The notes beneath the pieces were generated by a model. The model did no database searches, was not told where the DNA came from, and saw only the letters and a list, made by a program, of their open reading frames with translations. Below are positions 1-8,696 of a stretch of 64,000 nucleotides of DNA, one piece after another. Origin of the DNA: an uncultured Eggerthella sp. (lineage in GTDB: Bacteria; Actinomycetota; Coriobacteriia; Coriobacteriales; Eggerthellaceae); assembly GCA_900542265.1 (NCBI GenBank), contig UQML01000004.1:1-64000 (forward strand), written 5' to 3'. A program made the position numbers and the translations under genes. Position 1 is the first letter of the stretch; every line of letters begins with the position of its first letter.

Positions 1-50
1 TACGAGCTTGCCTCTTGTCTCGTGGGCTCGGAGATGTGTATAAGAGACAG
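1..50 (+). other. Illumina Nextera i7 adapter remnant (not genomic)
   Basis: Bases 17-50 match the Nextera transposase read-2 adapter, and bases 32-50 are the 19-bp Tn5 mosaic end (AGATGTGTATAAGAGACAG). Bases 9-16 (TGCCTCTT) equal the primer form of Nextera index N711. Bases 1-8 match the end of the P7 oligo with one mismatch. This is untrimmed library sequence, so the genomic insert starts at about base 51. It is not a natural transposon end. Confidence 0.97.
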
Positions 51-76
51 CCTGCTATATCCCCCCATAAATAATT

Positions 77-101
77 CGAGCCCGACATAATGTCGGGCTC
101 G
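77..101 (-). terminator. Rho-independent terminator after rpsI
   Basis: A perfect 11-bp stem (CGAGCCCGACA with TGTCGGGCTCG) closes a 3-nt loop about 75 nt past the rpsI stop. Read on the minus strand it is followed by an AT-rich stretch (AATTATTTAT). The T-run is weak, but position and stem strength fit the end of the rplM-rpsI operon. Confidence 0.7.
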
Positions 102-175
102 ATAACACAAACATATGATGTGCAAGCAGCGCAATTGCGCTTCTTGGCGCTTGCGTCTCTGTCTCTCTGAGTAGT

Positions 176-568
176 TTAGCGCTTGCTGAACTGAGGACGC
201 TTGCGAGCTTTTTTGAGGCCGTACTTTTTACGCTCAACCATACGAGAATCACGAGTGAGGTAACCAGCACGCTTGAGTTCTGCGCGGTAGTCGCCAGCCT
301 CAAGAAGAGCACGAGCGATACCTAAGCGCAAAGCGCCAGCTTGACCAGAAACTCCGCCACCATCACAACGAGCAATAACATCAAAATGCTCTTTTGTGTC
401 AGTTACAACAAAAGGAGTTGTTGCATAGTCAACGAGTGCCTGACGACCGAAATACTCGACGCCTTCACGACCGTTAACGGTAACTTTGCCAGAACCAGGA
501 ACAATGCGCACGCGTGCGATTGCATTCTTGCGACGGCCAGTGCCGTAATATACTGCTTCGCCTGCCAT
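176..568 (-). CDS. rpsI: 30S ribosomal protein S9
   Basis: S9 is a small-subunit protein whose basic C-terminal tail reaches the ribosomal P site. The 130 residues match the usual bacterial length. The N-terminal core contains YYGTGRRKNAIARV, and the protein ends in the conserved basic tail KKARKRPQFSKR. The ATG overlaps the rplM stop by one base (TAATG), with an AGGAG Shine-Dalgarno inside the rplM end, so the two are translationally coupled. The order rplM-rpsI is the standard bacterial pair. A strong hairpin follows the gene. Confidence 0.98.
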   Translation of the reverse strand: MAGEAVYYGTGRRKNAIARVRIVPGSGKVTVNGREGVEYFGRQALVDYATTPFVVTDTKEHFDVIARCDGGGVSGQAGALRLGIARALLEAGDYRAELKRAGYLTRDSRMVERKKYGLKKARKRPQFSKR

Positions 569-1005
569 TAGTTGTCTCCTAACTTGATCTCACGAGGCTT
601 CTGAGCCATATGTGGATGCTCAGGACCAGCATAAACCTTAAGCTTCTTGCCCATTGCACGACCAAGCGTGTTCTTGGGGAGCATGCCCTTTACAGCGTGC
701 TCAATTACACGCTCAGGATGCTTTTCCATAGCTTCAGTGAAAGTTTCACACTTCAGTCCACCAGGATAACCAGTGTGACGATAGTATTCTTTCTCCAATG
801 CCTTAACACCGGTTACTCGAATCTTGTCAGCGTTGATGATGATGACAAAGTCACCCGTATCAACATGTGGGGTGTACTGAGGCTTATGCTTACCCTTTAA
901 CAACTGGGCAGCCTTAGATGCAACACGACCCAAAACCTGATCTTCTGCATCAATGATGAGCCATTCGCGCTCAACTTGGCCTGGTTTGGCGTAATACGTC
1001 TTCAC
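568..1005 (-). CDS. rplM: 50S ribosomal protein L13
   Basis: L13 is an early-assembly large-subunit protein. The 145 residues are family-typical, beginning MKTYYAKPG and carrying the conserved LGRVAS and HVDTGDFVIIINA segments. The start codon is GTG, preceded by a clear GGAGG seven to eight bases upstream. It overlaps rpsI by one base. About 335 bp of non-coding DNA lies upstream and may hold the promoter and a structured leader. Confidence 0.98.
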   Translation of the reverse strand: MKTYYAKPGQVEREWLIIDAEDQVLGRVASKAAQLLKGKHKPQYTPHVDTGDFVIIINADKIRVTGVKALEKEYYRHTGYPGGLKCETFTEAMEKHPERVIEHAVKGMLPKNTLGRAMGKKLKVYAGPEHPHMAQKPREIKLGDN

Positions 1006-1341
1006 GGTATTATTCCTCCAATAAGTAACAAAATGTCGTTTTCAAAAGTTGCTTGTACATTCAAAAGGCGGGATCCTACTCCGCTCGCTTTTTCGCTCAA
1101 GCTGCAAACAGCCGTCTGCACTTCATGGTCTGGACTTCCTTGAAGCGCGCAATTGCCGCTCCACCTTGCGCATCACAAAAGTTTTGAATGCTCTCAAGCC
1201 GCACGGGGCTTTTGAAAGGCGAACTTTTTCATTTAAGCGCAAAAATCCACTCACGACAAGTAAATCGGCTTTAATTTGCAGAAAAAATTGACGTGAGTGG
1301 ACACTTGGTCTTGTTTTTACTAGTGAACTTAGTCAGTGAGC
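1006..1341 (-). promoter_or_regulatory. rplM upstream region: probable usp terminator and a possible structured leader
   Basis: No gene is seen here. Bases 1246-1255 (TCCACTCACG) pair with 1292-1301 (CGTGAGTGGA). Read on the minus strand the hairpin is followed by TTTTTGCGC, so it could terminate the upstream usp gene despite a 36-nt loop. Nearer rplM, bases 1058-1066 can pair with 1182-1190 (CATTCAAAA with TTTTGAATG), enclosing about 115 nt. That could be an autoregulatory L13 leader, but no known L13 leader consensus was recognised. Confidence 0.35.
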
Positions 1342-1788
1342 TTAATCTTGCTTTACTACAAGTACATCGCAGCGAACATTGCGGATAAGATAGGTCGAAA
1401 CACTTCCTACAAAAACATAGGTGATATTTGAAAGACCCCGTTCGCCACAGATGACAAGATCAGGCTCAAAAACATCAATATATTCCTTTTGCAAAGTCTC
1501 CTGAATTTGTCCGGTCTTAACCACAATATCAACGGATGGAATGCGATCATCTGCTTCAGCTGCAGCAAACACATCGGCAAGTTCTTTTTTAATGCGATCA
1601 CGGGCAGCATCTGTAACAGAAGCAACACCCTCACCGGCAAGTAAATCAGGCACTGAGTCAATAACATACCCAAAAAGAAGTTCAGCGCGGTTATCGCTAG
1701 CCATGCGGACTGCCTTCCACGCAACTTCCTCTTGCGTCTTAGCGCCATCAAGCGCGGCAAATATTTTATGATACTCGTGATGCGACAT
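1342..1788 (-). CDS. Universal stress protein (UspA family)
   Basis: A single Usp domain of about 148 residues with the alpha/beta nucleotide-binding fold. The C-terminal GERGL...GSVSTYLI segment resembles the G-2x-G-9x-G(S/T) ATP-binding signature of UspA proteins, and the protein ends in the usual DVLVVKQ strand. The ATG at 1788 is preferred over an in-frame GTG at 1797 because AGGGGG lies ten bases upstream of the ATG and almost touches the GTG. It stands alone between rplM and a divergent thioesterase gene. The ligand and stress are unknown. A second paralogue lies at 28949. Confidence 0.9.
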   Translation of the reverse strand: MSHHEYHKIFAALDGAKTQEEVAWKAVRMASDNRAELLFGYVIDSVPDLLAGEGVASVTDAARDRIKKELADVFAAAEADDRIPSVDIVVKTGQIQETLQKEYIDVFEPDLVICGERGLSNITYVFVGSVSTYLIRNVRCDVLVVKQD

Positions 1789-2012
1789 TGTGCTCACGCC
1801 CCCTCTGTCTTCTCTTTTGCCTCCTGCTTAATATTTTATACGCTCACAAAGTGCACCACAATTACAAGATCACAACAGAGTGCAACTCTACAACGCACAA
1901 TTTGAAGCAAAATAACGTTTGGAGGCCAAACAACGTATAATGCTAACAATACATATACTAGCAACACATACTGTTAGCAGCGCATAATAGTAAAGTGGTA
2001 CGAGGGGAGAAT

Positions 2013-2513
2013 ATGAAAGTTTTTAATCCAGAGCATCGCGATGTCGTTATTGATCTTATTAACCGCGCGCCATTTTTAACGCGTGTTGGTGTTCATGTGG
2101 TTGAGCTTGAACAAGGTGTATTCAAGTCTCGCTGCGAAGTGACCTATGACATGCTTAATTCGTTTGGTGGCATCCATGGAGGTGCCTATGCCGCCATTAT
2201 GGATAGTGCATGCTACTACTGTGCTTATGCTGATGTGCCCGAAAACAAAGGCTTTATCACTATCGACTTACAAACCAATTATTTGCGTTCAGCCCGTGTT
2301 GGCGATGTGGTTAATTGCGAATCACATGTCATCAAGTTGGGCGGGACTATCATCCTAACGGAGGCAATCTGCACTGACGATGAGGGAAGGCTATTAGCCC
2401 AAGCGACCTCCAAGCTTTATGCAAGCGACACCATTCAACCTATTTCGGCTGCTATGGATCTCTTGAGTCCTGGAAAAACCATGCCGCCAAAATATATTGA
2501 GATTGACGACTAA
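2013..2513 (+). CDS. PaaI-type hotdog thioesterase
   Basis: 166 residues with one hotdog domain. The helix-loop segment GGIHGGAYAAIMDSA corresponds to the conserved catalytic region of PaaI/YbgC-type acyl-CoA thioesterases, followed by the strand DLQTNYLRSARVGD. The ATG at 2013 follows GAGGGGAG directly; an upstream GTG at 1995 would put the Shine-Dalgarno inside the coding region. The gene converges on the fatty-acid cluster and shares a bidirectional terminator with it. A role in acyl-CoA hydrolysis is inferred from family, and the substrate is not determinable. Confidence 0.85.
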   Translation: MKVFNPEHRDVVIDLINRAPFLTRVGVHVVELEQGVFKSRCEVTYDMLNSFGGIHGGAYAAIMDSACYYCAYADVPENKGFITIDLQTNYLRSARVGDVVNCESHVIKLGGTIILTEAICTDDEGRLLAQATSKLYASDTIQPISAAMDLLSPGKTMPPKYIEIDD

Positions 2514-2553
2514 CTCGCAAAAAAATCAGGGTTATAGGACTTTGACAAAAATC

Positions 2554-2588
2554 AGGCGCTCGAGTTATCTGCACTGAGCGCCTTTTTT
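2554..2588. terminator. Bidirectional terminator between thioesterase and accDA
   Basis: Stem AGGCGCTC with GAGCGCCT and a 14-nt loop is followed by T6 on the plus strand. On the minus strand the same stem is followed by GATTTTTG. It sits between two convergent genes and can end both transcripts. Confidence 0.85.
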
Positions 2589-2637
2589 AATCATTCTTTT
2601 TTAGTCGTACACTTTCTTGCCGTGCACAAGCGTCTAA

Positions 2638-4947
2638 CTAAAACTTGCGGAAACGAGCATAGCGTTGATCGCGCAGCTCTTCTCCTGACATATCTTGGAA
2701 TTCCTCTAATGAAGATATGATGTAGGCACCCACCATTGCGGCAGCCTGTTCAGGGTTTTCATGAGCAGGCCCATCGCCCTCTAAAAGTACCGCTTCAATA
2801 AGACCAAGCTCTTTTGCCTCTTGTGCACTCATCTTCATAACGGCTGCGGCCTCTGCAGCGCGAGATCGATCTTTCCAAAGAATAGACGCAAATCCTTCCG
2901 GCGACAAAACCGAGTACACCGCATGTTCCTGCATGGCAACCTTATTGGAAACCGCAAGCGCAAGCGCGCCTCCTGATCCACCCTCGCCAAGCACCGCAGA
3001 AATAATAGGCACTTTAAGACCCGCCATTGCGACCAAGTTATCTGCAATCGCATTACCTACGCCACGTTCTTCAGCCTCTTTACCGCAGAACGCGCCTTGC
3101 GTATCAACAAGACACACAATGGGGCGATTAAATTTTTCTGCCTGACGCATCAAGCGCAAACTCTTGCGATACCCTTCTGGCTGAGGACAGCCAAAATTAC
3201 GGGCGATGCGGTCTTTGAGATCAGCACCTTTTTCCTGCGCAATGACCGTAACTGAGCGACCGTTAATGCGGCCTATGCCGCCAATAATAGCAGCATCATC
3301 AGCAAAAGCGCGATCGCCATGTAATTCAAAGAAATCCTCAACAATAATCTCGATATAGACCTGAGAGGTAGGACGATGAATATTGCGTGCAAGCTGCACA
3401 GACTCCCACGCAGAATTTAATGCCGCCCCTTCAAAATCATCCGTAGCAGGAAGAACACTGGGAGCATCGGCAACGCCTTGGCGCTTCAAAACACGCAACA
3501 ACTTTTTGTCTGATACATTCTCTGATTTGCCCCACCCAAATAAGCCTTTCATAAAAGCAGGCATGGTAAAACCAAAAATCTCATCACCTGAAGTATTCGA
3601 AACCGTATCAGACACTTCCACTTCACGCGCATCGATAGCTGGCTCATAGCTTTCTTCAAGCGTTGTCGTCATAGTAGCCACATCAACATGACGCGCCGAA
3701 ATAAAAGGGGTCACATGCAATGCAATAATGTTGATAAGCGTATCGCGAAGTTTCGAACGTTTCACGATAGCATCAATCAAACCATGCTCAAGCGCAAACT
3801 CTGCTGTCTGAAAATCATCAGGCAGGGTTTGCTTAATGGTATCTTGGATAACACGACGCCCCGCAAAACCAATCATAGCATGCGGCTCTGAGATAATAAT
3901 GTCGCCTTCCATAGCAAAGGAAGCAGTTACACCACCGGTAGTCGGATCAGTAATAATAGAAATATAAAGCAGGCCTGCTCGACTGTGAGCCTCAATAGCC
4001 GCAGATGTTTTTGCCATCTGCATTAAAGAGGTCAGCCCCTCTTGCATACGCGCACCACCTGAAGCGCTAAAAATCAAAAGCGGCAATTTCTCCTGAGTAG
4101 CGCGCTCAATAGTGCGCGTGATTTTCTCGCCGACCACGGTACCCATCGACCCCATCATAAAGGTTGACTCCATCACGCAAAGAGCAACTTCATAGCCGCC
4201 AATACGCGCTTTGCCGCAACGCACCGCTTCTTCGAGACCACTGCGTGCTTTTTGGGTAGCAATCATCTCATCGTAATGAGGAAATTTGAGCGGATCACGC
4301 TCAGGAAGCACTGCATCCCATTCTTCAAAGGAGTCCTTATCAAAATGAAGAGCAATACGCTCGTCAGAGTTAAGACGATAAAGTTCATGACAGGTAGGAC
4401 ACACGCCAAATTGAGCAATAACAGCATCATGATCATGCTTAAGCTTACACTTAGGACAACTCGCCCACGCGATAGGCTTGGCGGGATTTGCATGATGCTC
4501 AGGTTCATGTAGAATCCAGTTCATATGCTCTCTATCAGCATCGAGCGCCGTCAACACAAGCGCCCCTTCAAGTTCAGCCTGCTCAAGGAGCGTTTCTGAC
4601 GGCCAGACATCTGGAGTTACCCACAAAACAAGACGCGCACCAGAGCGTTTAATAGCATCAAGAATTGCATAGTCATTGGAAAAGAGGCGTGCGTCAAATT
4701 TAGATGCCAAGCTTACTACCTCAGCATCTCCCGAACAGGAAAAGGCTCGCTTTTTGTCCTCGGTACCGGTCACCTTTAGATTAGTAATACCCGCTTTTGC
4801 AGCCGCTTTGACTGCAGCCTTCATAGGGTTGCCATATCCTACGACAAGGACAGGATCAGGCATATCAGCCGCGGCACTCATTAAGGAGTAAACCACTTGT
4901 GCTGATGTACCTGCTGACGAGAGAGGTGTTGCTGAAATCGCTGCCAT
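2638..4947 (-). CDS. accDA: Acetyl-CoA carboxylase carboxyltransferase, fused beta-alpha (AccD-AccA) with extra N-terminal domain
   Basis: Transfers the carboxyl group from biotinyl-BCCP to acetyl-CoA, giving malonyl-CoA. The 769-residue chain has three parts. Residues about 1-150 are an extra Rossmann-like region. An AccD half follows, with a zinc ribbon (CPKC...CPTC) and the FSASGGARMQEG and TDPTTGGVTASFA segments. From about residue 450 there is an AccA half (FFELHGDRAF, GEGGSGGAL). ATG 4947 is preferred to an in-frame upstream start at 5004 because it has AAGGA seven bases before it and avoids overlap with fabZ. The N-terminal part aligns co-linearly by eye with the biotin carboxylase N-domain but lacks its signature motifs. 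No accB or accC is present in the cluster. Confidence 0.95.
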   Translation of the reverse strand: MAAISATPLSSAGTSAQVVYSLMSAAADMPDPVLVVGYGNPMKAAVKAAAKAGITNLKVTGTEDKKRAFSCSGDAEVVSLASKFDARLFSNDYAILDAIKRSGARLVLWVTPDVWPSETLLEQAELEGALVLTALDADREHMNWILHEPEHHANPAKPIAWASCPKCKLKHDHDAVIAQFGVCPTCHELYRLNSDERIALHFDKDSFEEWDAVLPERDPLKFPHYDEMIATQKARSGLEEAVRCGKARIGGYEVALCVMESTFMMGSMGTVVGEKITRTIERATQEKLPLLIFSASGGARMQEGLTSLMQMAKTSAAIEAHSRAGLLYISIITDPTTGGVTASFAMEGDIIISEPHAMIGFAGRRVIQDTIKQTLPDDFQTAEFALEHGLIDAIVKRSKLRDTLINIIALHVTPFISARHVDVATMTTTLEESYEPAIDAREVEVSDTVSNTSGDEIFGFTMPAFMKGLFGWGKSENVSDKKLLRVLKRQGVADAPSVLPATDDFEGAALNSAWESVQLARNIHRPTSQVYIEIIVEDFFELHGDRAFADDAAIIGGIGRINGRSVTVIAQEKGADLKDRIARNFGCPQPEGYRKSLRLMRQAEKFNRPIVCLVDTQGAFCGKEAEERGVGNAIADNLVAMAGLKVPIISAVLGEGGSGGALALAVSNKVAMQEHAVYSVLSPEGFASILWKDRSRAAEAAAVMKMSAQEAKELGLIEAVLLEGDGPAHENPEQAAAMVGAYIISSLEEFQDMSGEELRDQRYARFRKF

Positions 4948-4961
4948 GAAACATTCCTTAC

Positions 4962-5402
4962 TTAAGCTTTTGCAATCACATAGCTTTGCAGAGCACTTGC
5001 GCATACGGTATCCCCTTTGCGCGCAACAACTTCTGCTTTGCAGAACCGCTTTGATTTCTTGGTGATGATAACATCAAGCGTGACCGTATCACCAGGAAGT
5101 ATAGTCTCCCTAAACTTTGCCTTATCAATGCCGGCTAAATAACCAATTGAGCCCTGAAGAACCCCATCGGCCATCAAACAACAACATGCCGCTTGAGCAA
5201 GCGCTTCCATAATGATGACACCAGGAAGTACCGGATGTCCGGGGAAATGCCCCGCAAAAAGCGGCAGGTTAGGGTCAACGTCAAGCTCGGCAATGATAGA
5301 CTCACCTGGCGTGCAGGAAATAATTCTGCTTACCCATACAAACGGATCGCGATGGGGCAACAATTCAAGGACGCCTTCTTGTTCACAGGGAAACGTTGGC
5401 AT
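4962..5402 (-). CDS. fabZ: 3-hydroxyacyl-ACP dehydratase FabZ
   Basis: Dehydrates 3-hydroxyacyl-ACP to trans-2-enoyl-ACP in fatty-acid elongation. The 146 residues form a single hotdog domain with LPHRDPF near the N-terminus, the catalytic histidine in GHFPGHPVLPG and the catalytic acid in MEALAQAA. It starts at ATG with GGAG five to six bases upstream, nine bases after fabF, and precedes accDA by 14 bases, so one transcript is likely. FabA-type isomerase activity cannot be judged from sequence alone; no FabA, FabM or FabN is visible in the window. Confidence 0.97.
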   Translation of the reverse strand: MPTFPCEQEGVLELLPHRDPFVWVSRIISCTPGESIIAELDVDPNLPLFAGHFPGHPVLPGVIIMEALAQAACCCLMADGVLQGSIGYLAGIDKAKFRETILPGDTVTLDVIITKKSKRFCKAEVVARKGDTVCASALQSYVIAKA

Positions 5403-5411
5403 AGTGCACTC

Positions 5412-6758
5412 CTATTCTTGGATATCTTCTACGTAGGGCGAAAACGCTAAGCAACCATTATGTCCGCCAAACCCAAGTGAGGTAGAAAGCGCAACCTTTT
5501 GTGGATAGTCGGTTAGCGCTTCTGTCAAGACGCGGACTTTGCATTCCGGATCAGGCTCAGCAAATCCCACCGTTGGAGGCACAACACCTTCAGATACGCA
5601 ATATGCAGTAACAAGAGCCTCGACTGCACCAGCACCACCAAGCATATGACCTACGGAACCCTTGACAGACACAACAGGCACTTCAGGAGCATCTGTCCCC
5701 ATCAAGGCTGCCAGAGCCTCAGATTCCGTCTTGTCGTTAATGTGAGTTGCTGTGCCATGAGCATTCAAATGACCCAAATCAGCCGGCTCAAATCCACCTT
5801 CCGCAAGAGCTTGTTGCATTGCACGCAAAATACCCGCTCCACCCGGTTCTGGTGAGGTGATGTGATACCCATCGCCTGTGGAACCATAACCGGTAACCTC
5901 AGCAATAATATGAGCACCGCGTGCCTGGGCGTGCTCAAGAGACTCAAGCACAACCGCCGCTCCCCCTTCACCGGGAACAAAGCCGTTGCGACGGATATCA
6001 AACGGCATAGATGCCGCATCAACATCGTGCGATTTGCTTGTCGCACCGAGATTGCCAAAGCCAGCAATTGCAACCCCACAGACAGACTCTTCCGATCCAC
6101 CAGCAAGCGCACAATCAGCATAGCCAAAACGGATCATGCGATACGCCTCGCCAATGCTTTGTGTGCCTGTCGCACATGCCGTACTAACATCAATGCACTC
6201 ACCACGCAGACCATAGCGAATGGCAAGTTCACCAGCTGCCGCATTAGGCATCATAGACGGAATAAAAAGCGGACTTACGCGTTTGGGGCCTTTCTCATGA
6301 AGCTTAACTGCCTCATCGGAAAAGATTTTCATACCTCCAATACCTGTGCCAAACACCACCGCAAAGCGGTCAAGATCTTCTTTTTCAAGATCAATGCCTG
6401 ATTGAGCAAGCGCCTCATCGGCAGAAATAACAGCATACTGAACGTAGGAAGACCAACGGCGCGCCTGCTTTTTGGAAAGACCATGCTCTGTTGCGTCAAA
6501 GTCAGGAACCGCACCTACCACATACGTGCCAAACTGCTCTGCCATCTCTTCAGGAAGCAGCGACAAATTATTCTTGCCCTGCATGAGAGACTCAATCAGC
6601 ACATCCGCACCAACACCTGCCGGCGTTACCGCACCCATGCCCGTGAGCACCACGCGATGCAGCGGTTGCACGGTCGAACGTTTCTTTGCTGCAGCCGCTA
6701 TCGCTTGTGCTGTTTTTTTATCAATACCTGAGCAGGTCTGTTCGGATTGTATAGCCAT
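5412..6758 (-). CDS. fabF: 3-oxoacyl-ACP synthase II (KAS II)
   Basis: Condenses malonyl-ACP with acyl-ACP. The 448 residues begin with about 33 non-family residues rich in Lys and Ala before VVLTGMGAVTPAG. The catalytic Cys lies in STACATGTQS (about residue 196), with His in NAHGTATH (about 335) and GSVGHMLGGAGA (about 368), giving the full Cys-His-His triad. The ATG has AAGG ten bases upstream. A 134-bp gap filled with degenerate short repeats separates it from fabG. Confidence 0.97.
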   Translation of the reverse strand: MAIQSEQTCSGIDKKTAQAIAAAAKKRSTVQPLHRVVLTGMGAVTPAGVGADVLIESLMQGKNNLSLLPEEMAEQFGTYVVGAVPDFDATEHGLSKKQARRWSSYVQYAVISADEALAQSGIDLEKEDLDRFAVVFGTGIGGMKIFSDEAVKLHEKGPKRVSPLFIPSMMPNAAAGELAIRYGLRGECIDVSTACATGTQSIGEAYRMIRFGYADCALAGGSEESVCGVAIAGFGNLGATSKSHDVDAASMPFDIRRNGFVPGEGGAAVVLESLEHAQARGAHIIAEVTGYGSTGDGYHITSPEPGGAGILRAMQQALAEGGFEPADLGHLNAHGTATHINDKTESEALAALMGTDAPEVPVVSVKGSVGHMLGGAGAVEALVTAYCVSEGVVPPTVGFAEPDPECKVRVLTEALTDYPQKVALSTSLGFGGHNGCLAFSPYVEDIQE

Positions 6759-6780
6759 ATATCTCTACCTTTCTTACGTA

Positions 6781-6880
6781 CGCGCCATCCCTTTAAGCTC
6801 ATACCCCTAAAGCCTGTAGCTCTAAAGCTCGTGATTCTGAGACTCGTGATTCTAAAGCCTGTAATTTAAGTATGCGTTTC
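6781..6880. repeat. Degenerate tandem repeat between fabG and fabF
   Basis: The intercistronic gap contains about five imperfect units of 15-17 bp built on CTAAAGCCTGTA / CTAAAGCTCGTGATTCT. One step duplicates CTCGTGATTCT exactly (about 6829 and 6845). No ORF is present. It may be a replication-slippage tract; a function is not evident. Confidence 0.6.
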
Positions 6881-6892
6881 AAGCTGGAATAC

Positions 6893-7657
6893 TTACAGCG
6901 ACATACCTCCATCAACACTAATCACTTGCCCGGTAATATAGGAAGCTTCAGGACGCGCAAAAAACGCAACTGCCTCTGCAACATCTTCAGGTTTTCCAAG
7001 GCGATGGGCGGCAATGCGCTCAACAATTGCCTCCTGCGCCTCGTTTCCCAACACCGCTGTCATGGCAGTCTCAATAAAGCCTGGCGCCACCGCATTAACG
7101 GTAATATTTCGACCTGCCAATTCTTTGGCTGCAGCCTTAGTCATACCAATAATGCCAGCCTTTGACGCAGCATAATTAACTTGTCCAGCATTACCAGCAA
7201 TGCCAACAACTGAAGAAATAGATATAATGCGACCGTAGCGCTGCTTAACCATCAACGGACACACATGGCGCATGCAGTTAAAGGCACCTTTAAGATTGGT
7301 GTCGATAACGCTATCAAACTGATCTTCTTTCATGCGCATCAAAAGCCCATCGCGCGTAATACCTGCATTGTTAACCAGCACGTCAATGCGGCCAAAGCGC
7401 TCTTTTATCGCACTAACCATAGCTTTCACTTCTGCAAAGTCCGCCACACTAGCTTGGACAACAAGTGTCTCAACGCCGCTCTCTTCAAGCTCTTGAGCAA
7501 GCTCATGTGCTGCAATCTCACTTGCATCCGATGAATAGTTAATAACCACATTCATCCCTGCGTGTGCCATCGCGCGAGCAATAGCCGCACCAATACCGCG
7601 GCTTGCTCCGGTCACCAGTGCAACAGGAGACGATGATGTTGCTGTTTTTTCTGCCAT
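6893..7657 (-). CDS. fabG: 3-oxoacyl-ACP reductase
   Basis: NADPH-dependent reduction of 3-oxoacyl-ACP. A classical SDR of about 254 residues with the cofactor loop GASRGIG, the NNAG motif, the active-site Ser in SISSVVG and YAASK, and the C-terminal dimer segment VDGGMSL. ATG 7657 is chosen over an in-frame upstream GTG (7687), which would add ten basic residues and has no clear ribosome site. It lies between fabD and fabF in the same orientation, which supports fatty-acid synthesis rather than another SDR role. Confidence 0.95.
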   Translation of the reverse strand: MAEKTATSSSPVALVTGASRGIGAAIARAMAHAGMNVVINYSSDASEIAAHELAQELEESGVETLVVQASVADFAEVKAMVSAIKERFGRIDVLVNNAGITRDGLLMRMKEDQFDSVIDTNLKGAFNCMRHVCPLMVKQRYGRIISISSVVGIAGNAGQVNYAASKAGIIGMTKAAAKELAGRNITVNAVAPGFIETAMTAVLGNEAQEAIVERIAAHRLGKPEDVAEAVAFFARPEASYITGQVISVDGGMSL

Positions 7658-7724
7658 TATCGCTCTTTTCTTTTTATCTCGAGACACTAGACTCTCAACC
7701 TTTAAATCCTAAGTCCTGTGGCGC

Positions 7725-8645
7725 TTATGCACACGCCTCTTCAACAAACGCATCGAATTGTTCTCGTGTTCCAACAGGCTTGCGGGTCATACTTTTATCA
7801 ATACGACGCACCAAATTAGCAAGCACACCACCAAAACCAACTTCCACAAACTCGGTTTGCCCTTGGTCTATAAGCTTTTGAATACTTTGCTCAAATTGCA
7901 CGCCTTGCTGTACTTGTTTTTTAAGGCGATGGGCCGCTTCTGTACTGGTAAATTCTTGTACATCCGTATTACAGATCACGGGAGCAGAAGGTTCATTAAA
8001 GGTAAGGGTTTGACAAACATCCCAAACCGCCTCTCCTGCCTGCGCCATCAAAGGTGAATGAAATCCTCCTGCAGTCGCTAAGCGCACAGCTTTTTTGCCC
8101 CGCTCTTTCCAGGCAGCCTCCGCGCGTTCAAGAGCAGCAACCTCACCTGAAACCACAATCTGACCCGGAGCATTGAAATTTGCCGGAACTAAAATTTCAT
8201 CATGAGCAACCTCATCGCAAAGCGCCTGTACTGACTCGTGATCTGCTCCCATCAACGCCGCCATAGCACCAGGATGCTCTTTACAGGCAACGTCCATTGC
8301 CTCGCAACGTACGCGCAGTAATTCCACACCCTCTTCAAGACTCAATACATCAGCTAGCACGAGCGCAGAAATCTGGCCAAGCGAAAAACCAACATATGCA
8401 TCAGGCTGCAAACCACGCGCCTGGAGCGCGCGGCCAATACCAACACTGGTAGCAAAGGTGAGTGCTTGAGCAGGAATTGCCCGATTGATCTCATCAGCTT
8501 TTCCGTTTTGTGCAAGTGCTATCAAATCAAGAGACAAGCCCTCTGAAACCGCTTCAAACACGGATCGCACTTCATCAATATCAAGAAGATCAACAGCCAT
8601 CCCCGGCTTTTGAGCACCTTGACCTGAACACATCCATACCGTCAT
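7725..8645 (-). CDS. fabD: Malonyl-CoA:ACP transacylase
   Basis: Loads malonyl groups onto ACP. About 306 residues with GQGAQKPGM at the N-terminus. The nucleophile motif reads GFSLGQ instead of the usual GHSLGE, with the catalytic Ser near residue 86, and the catalytic His lies in GGFHSPLM. ATG 8645 is preferred over GTG 8654 because AAGGG lies 11 bases before the ATG but almost touches the GTG. It is located between fabK and fabG. The altered GFSLGQ is a mild deviation and does not remove catalytic residues. Confidence 0.95.
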   Translation of the reverse strand: MTVWMCSGQGAQKPGMAVDLLDIDEVRSVFEAVSEGLSLDLIALAQNGKADEINRAIPAQALTFATSVGIGRALQARGLQPDAYVGFSLGQISALVLADVLSLEEGVELLRVRCEAMDVACKEHPGAMAALMGADHESVQALCDEVAHDEILVPANFNAPGQIVVSGEVAALERAEAAWKERGKKAVRLATAGGFHSPLMAQAGEAVWDVCQTLTFNEPSAPVICNTDVQEFTSTEAAHRLKKQVQQGVQFEQSIQKLIDQGQTEFVEVGFGGVLANLVRRIDKSMTRKPVGTREQFDAFVEEACA

Positions 8646-8696
8646 TGCCAGCACTGCCCTTTCTTATCTATCGCAACCGCTCCACGTATCACGCGT

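Noticed and set aside
32..50. Tn5-type inverted repeat suggesting a mobile element
   Set aside because: It is the 19-bp mosaic end within a Nextera adapter with an i7 index, not a genomic transposon end.
5862..6401. 179-residue ORF antisense to fabF
   Set aside because: Shadow of the fabF coding frame; composition is Arg/Thr/Cys-rich and no domain is recognisable.
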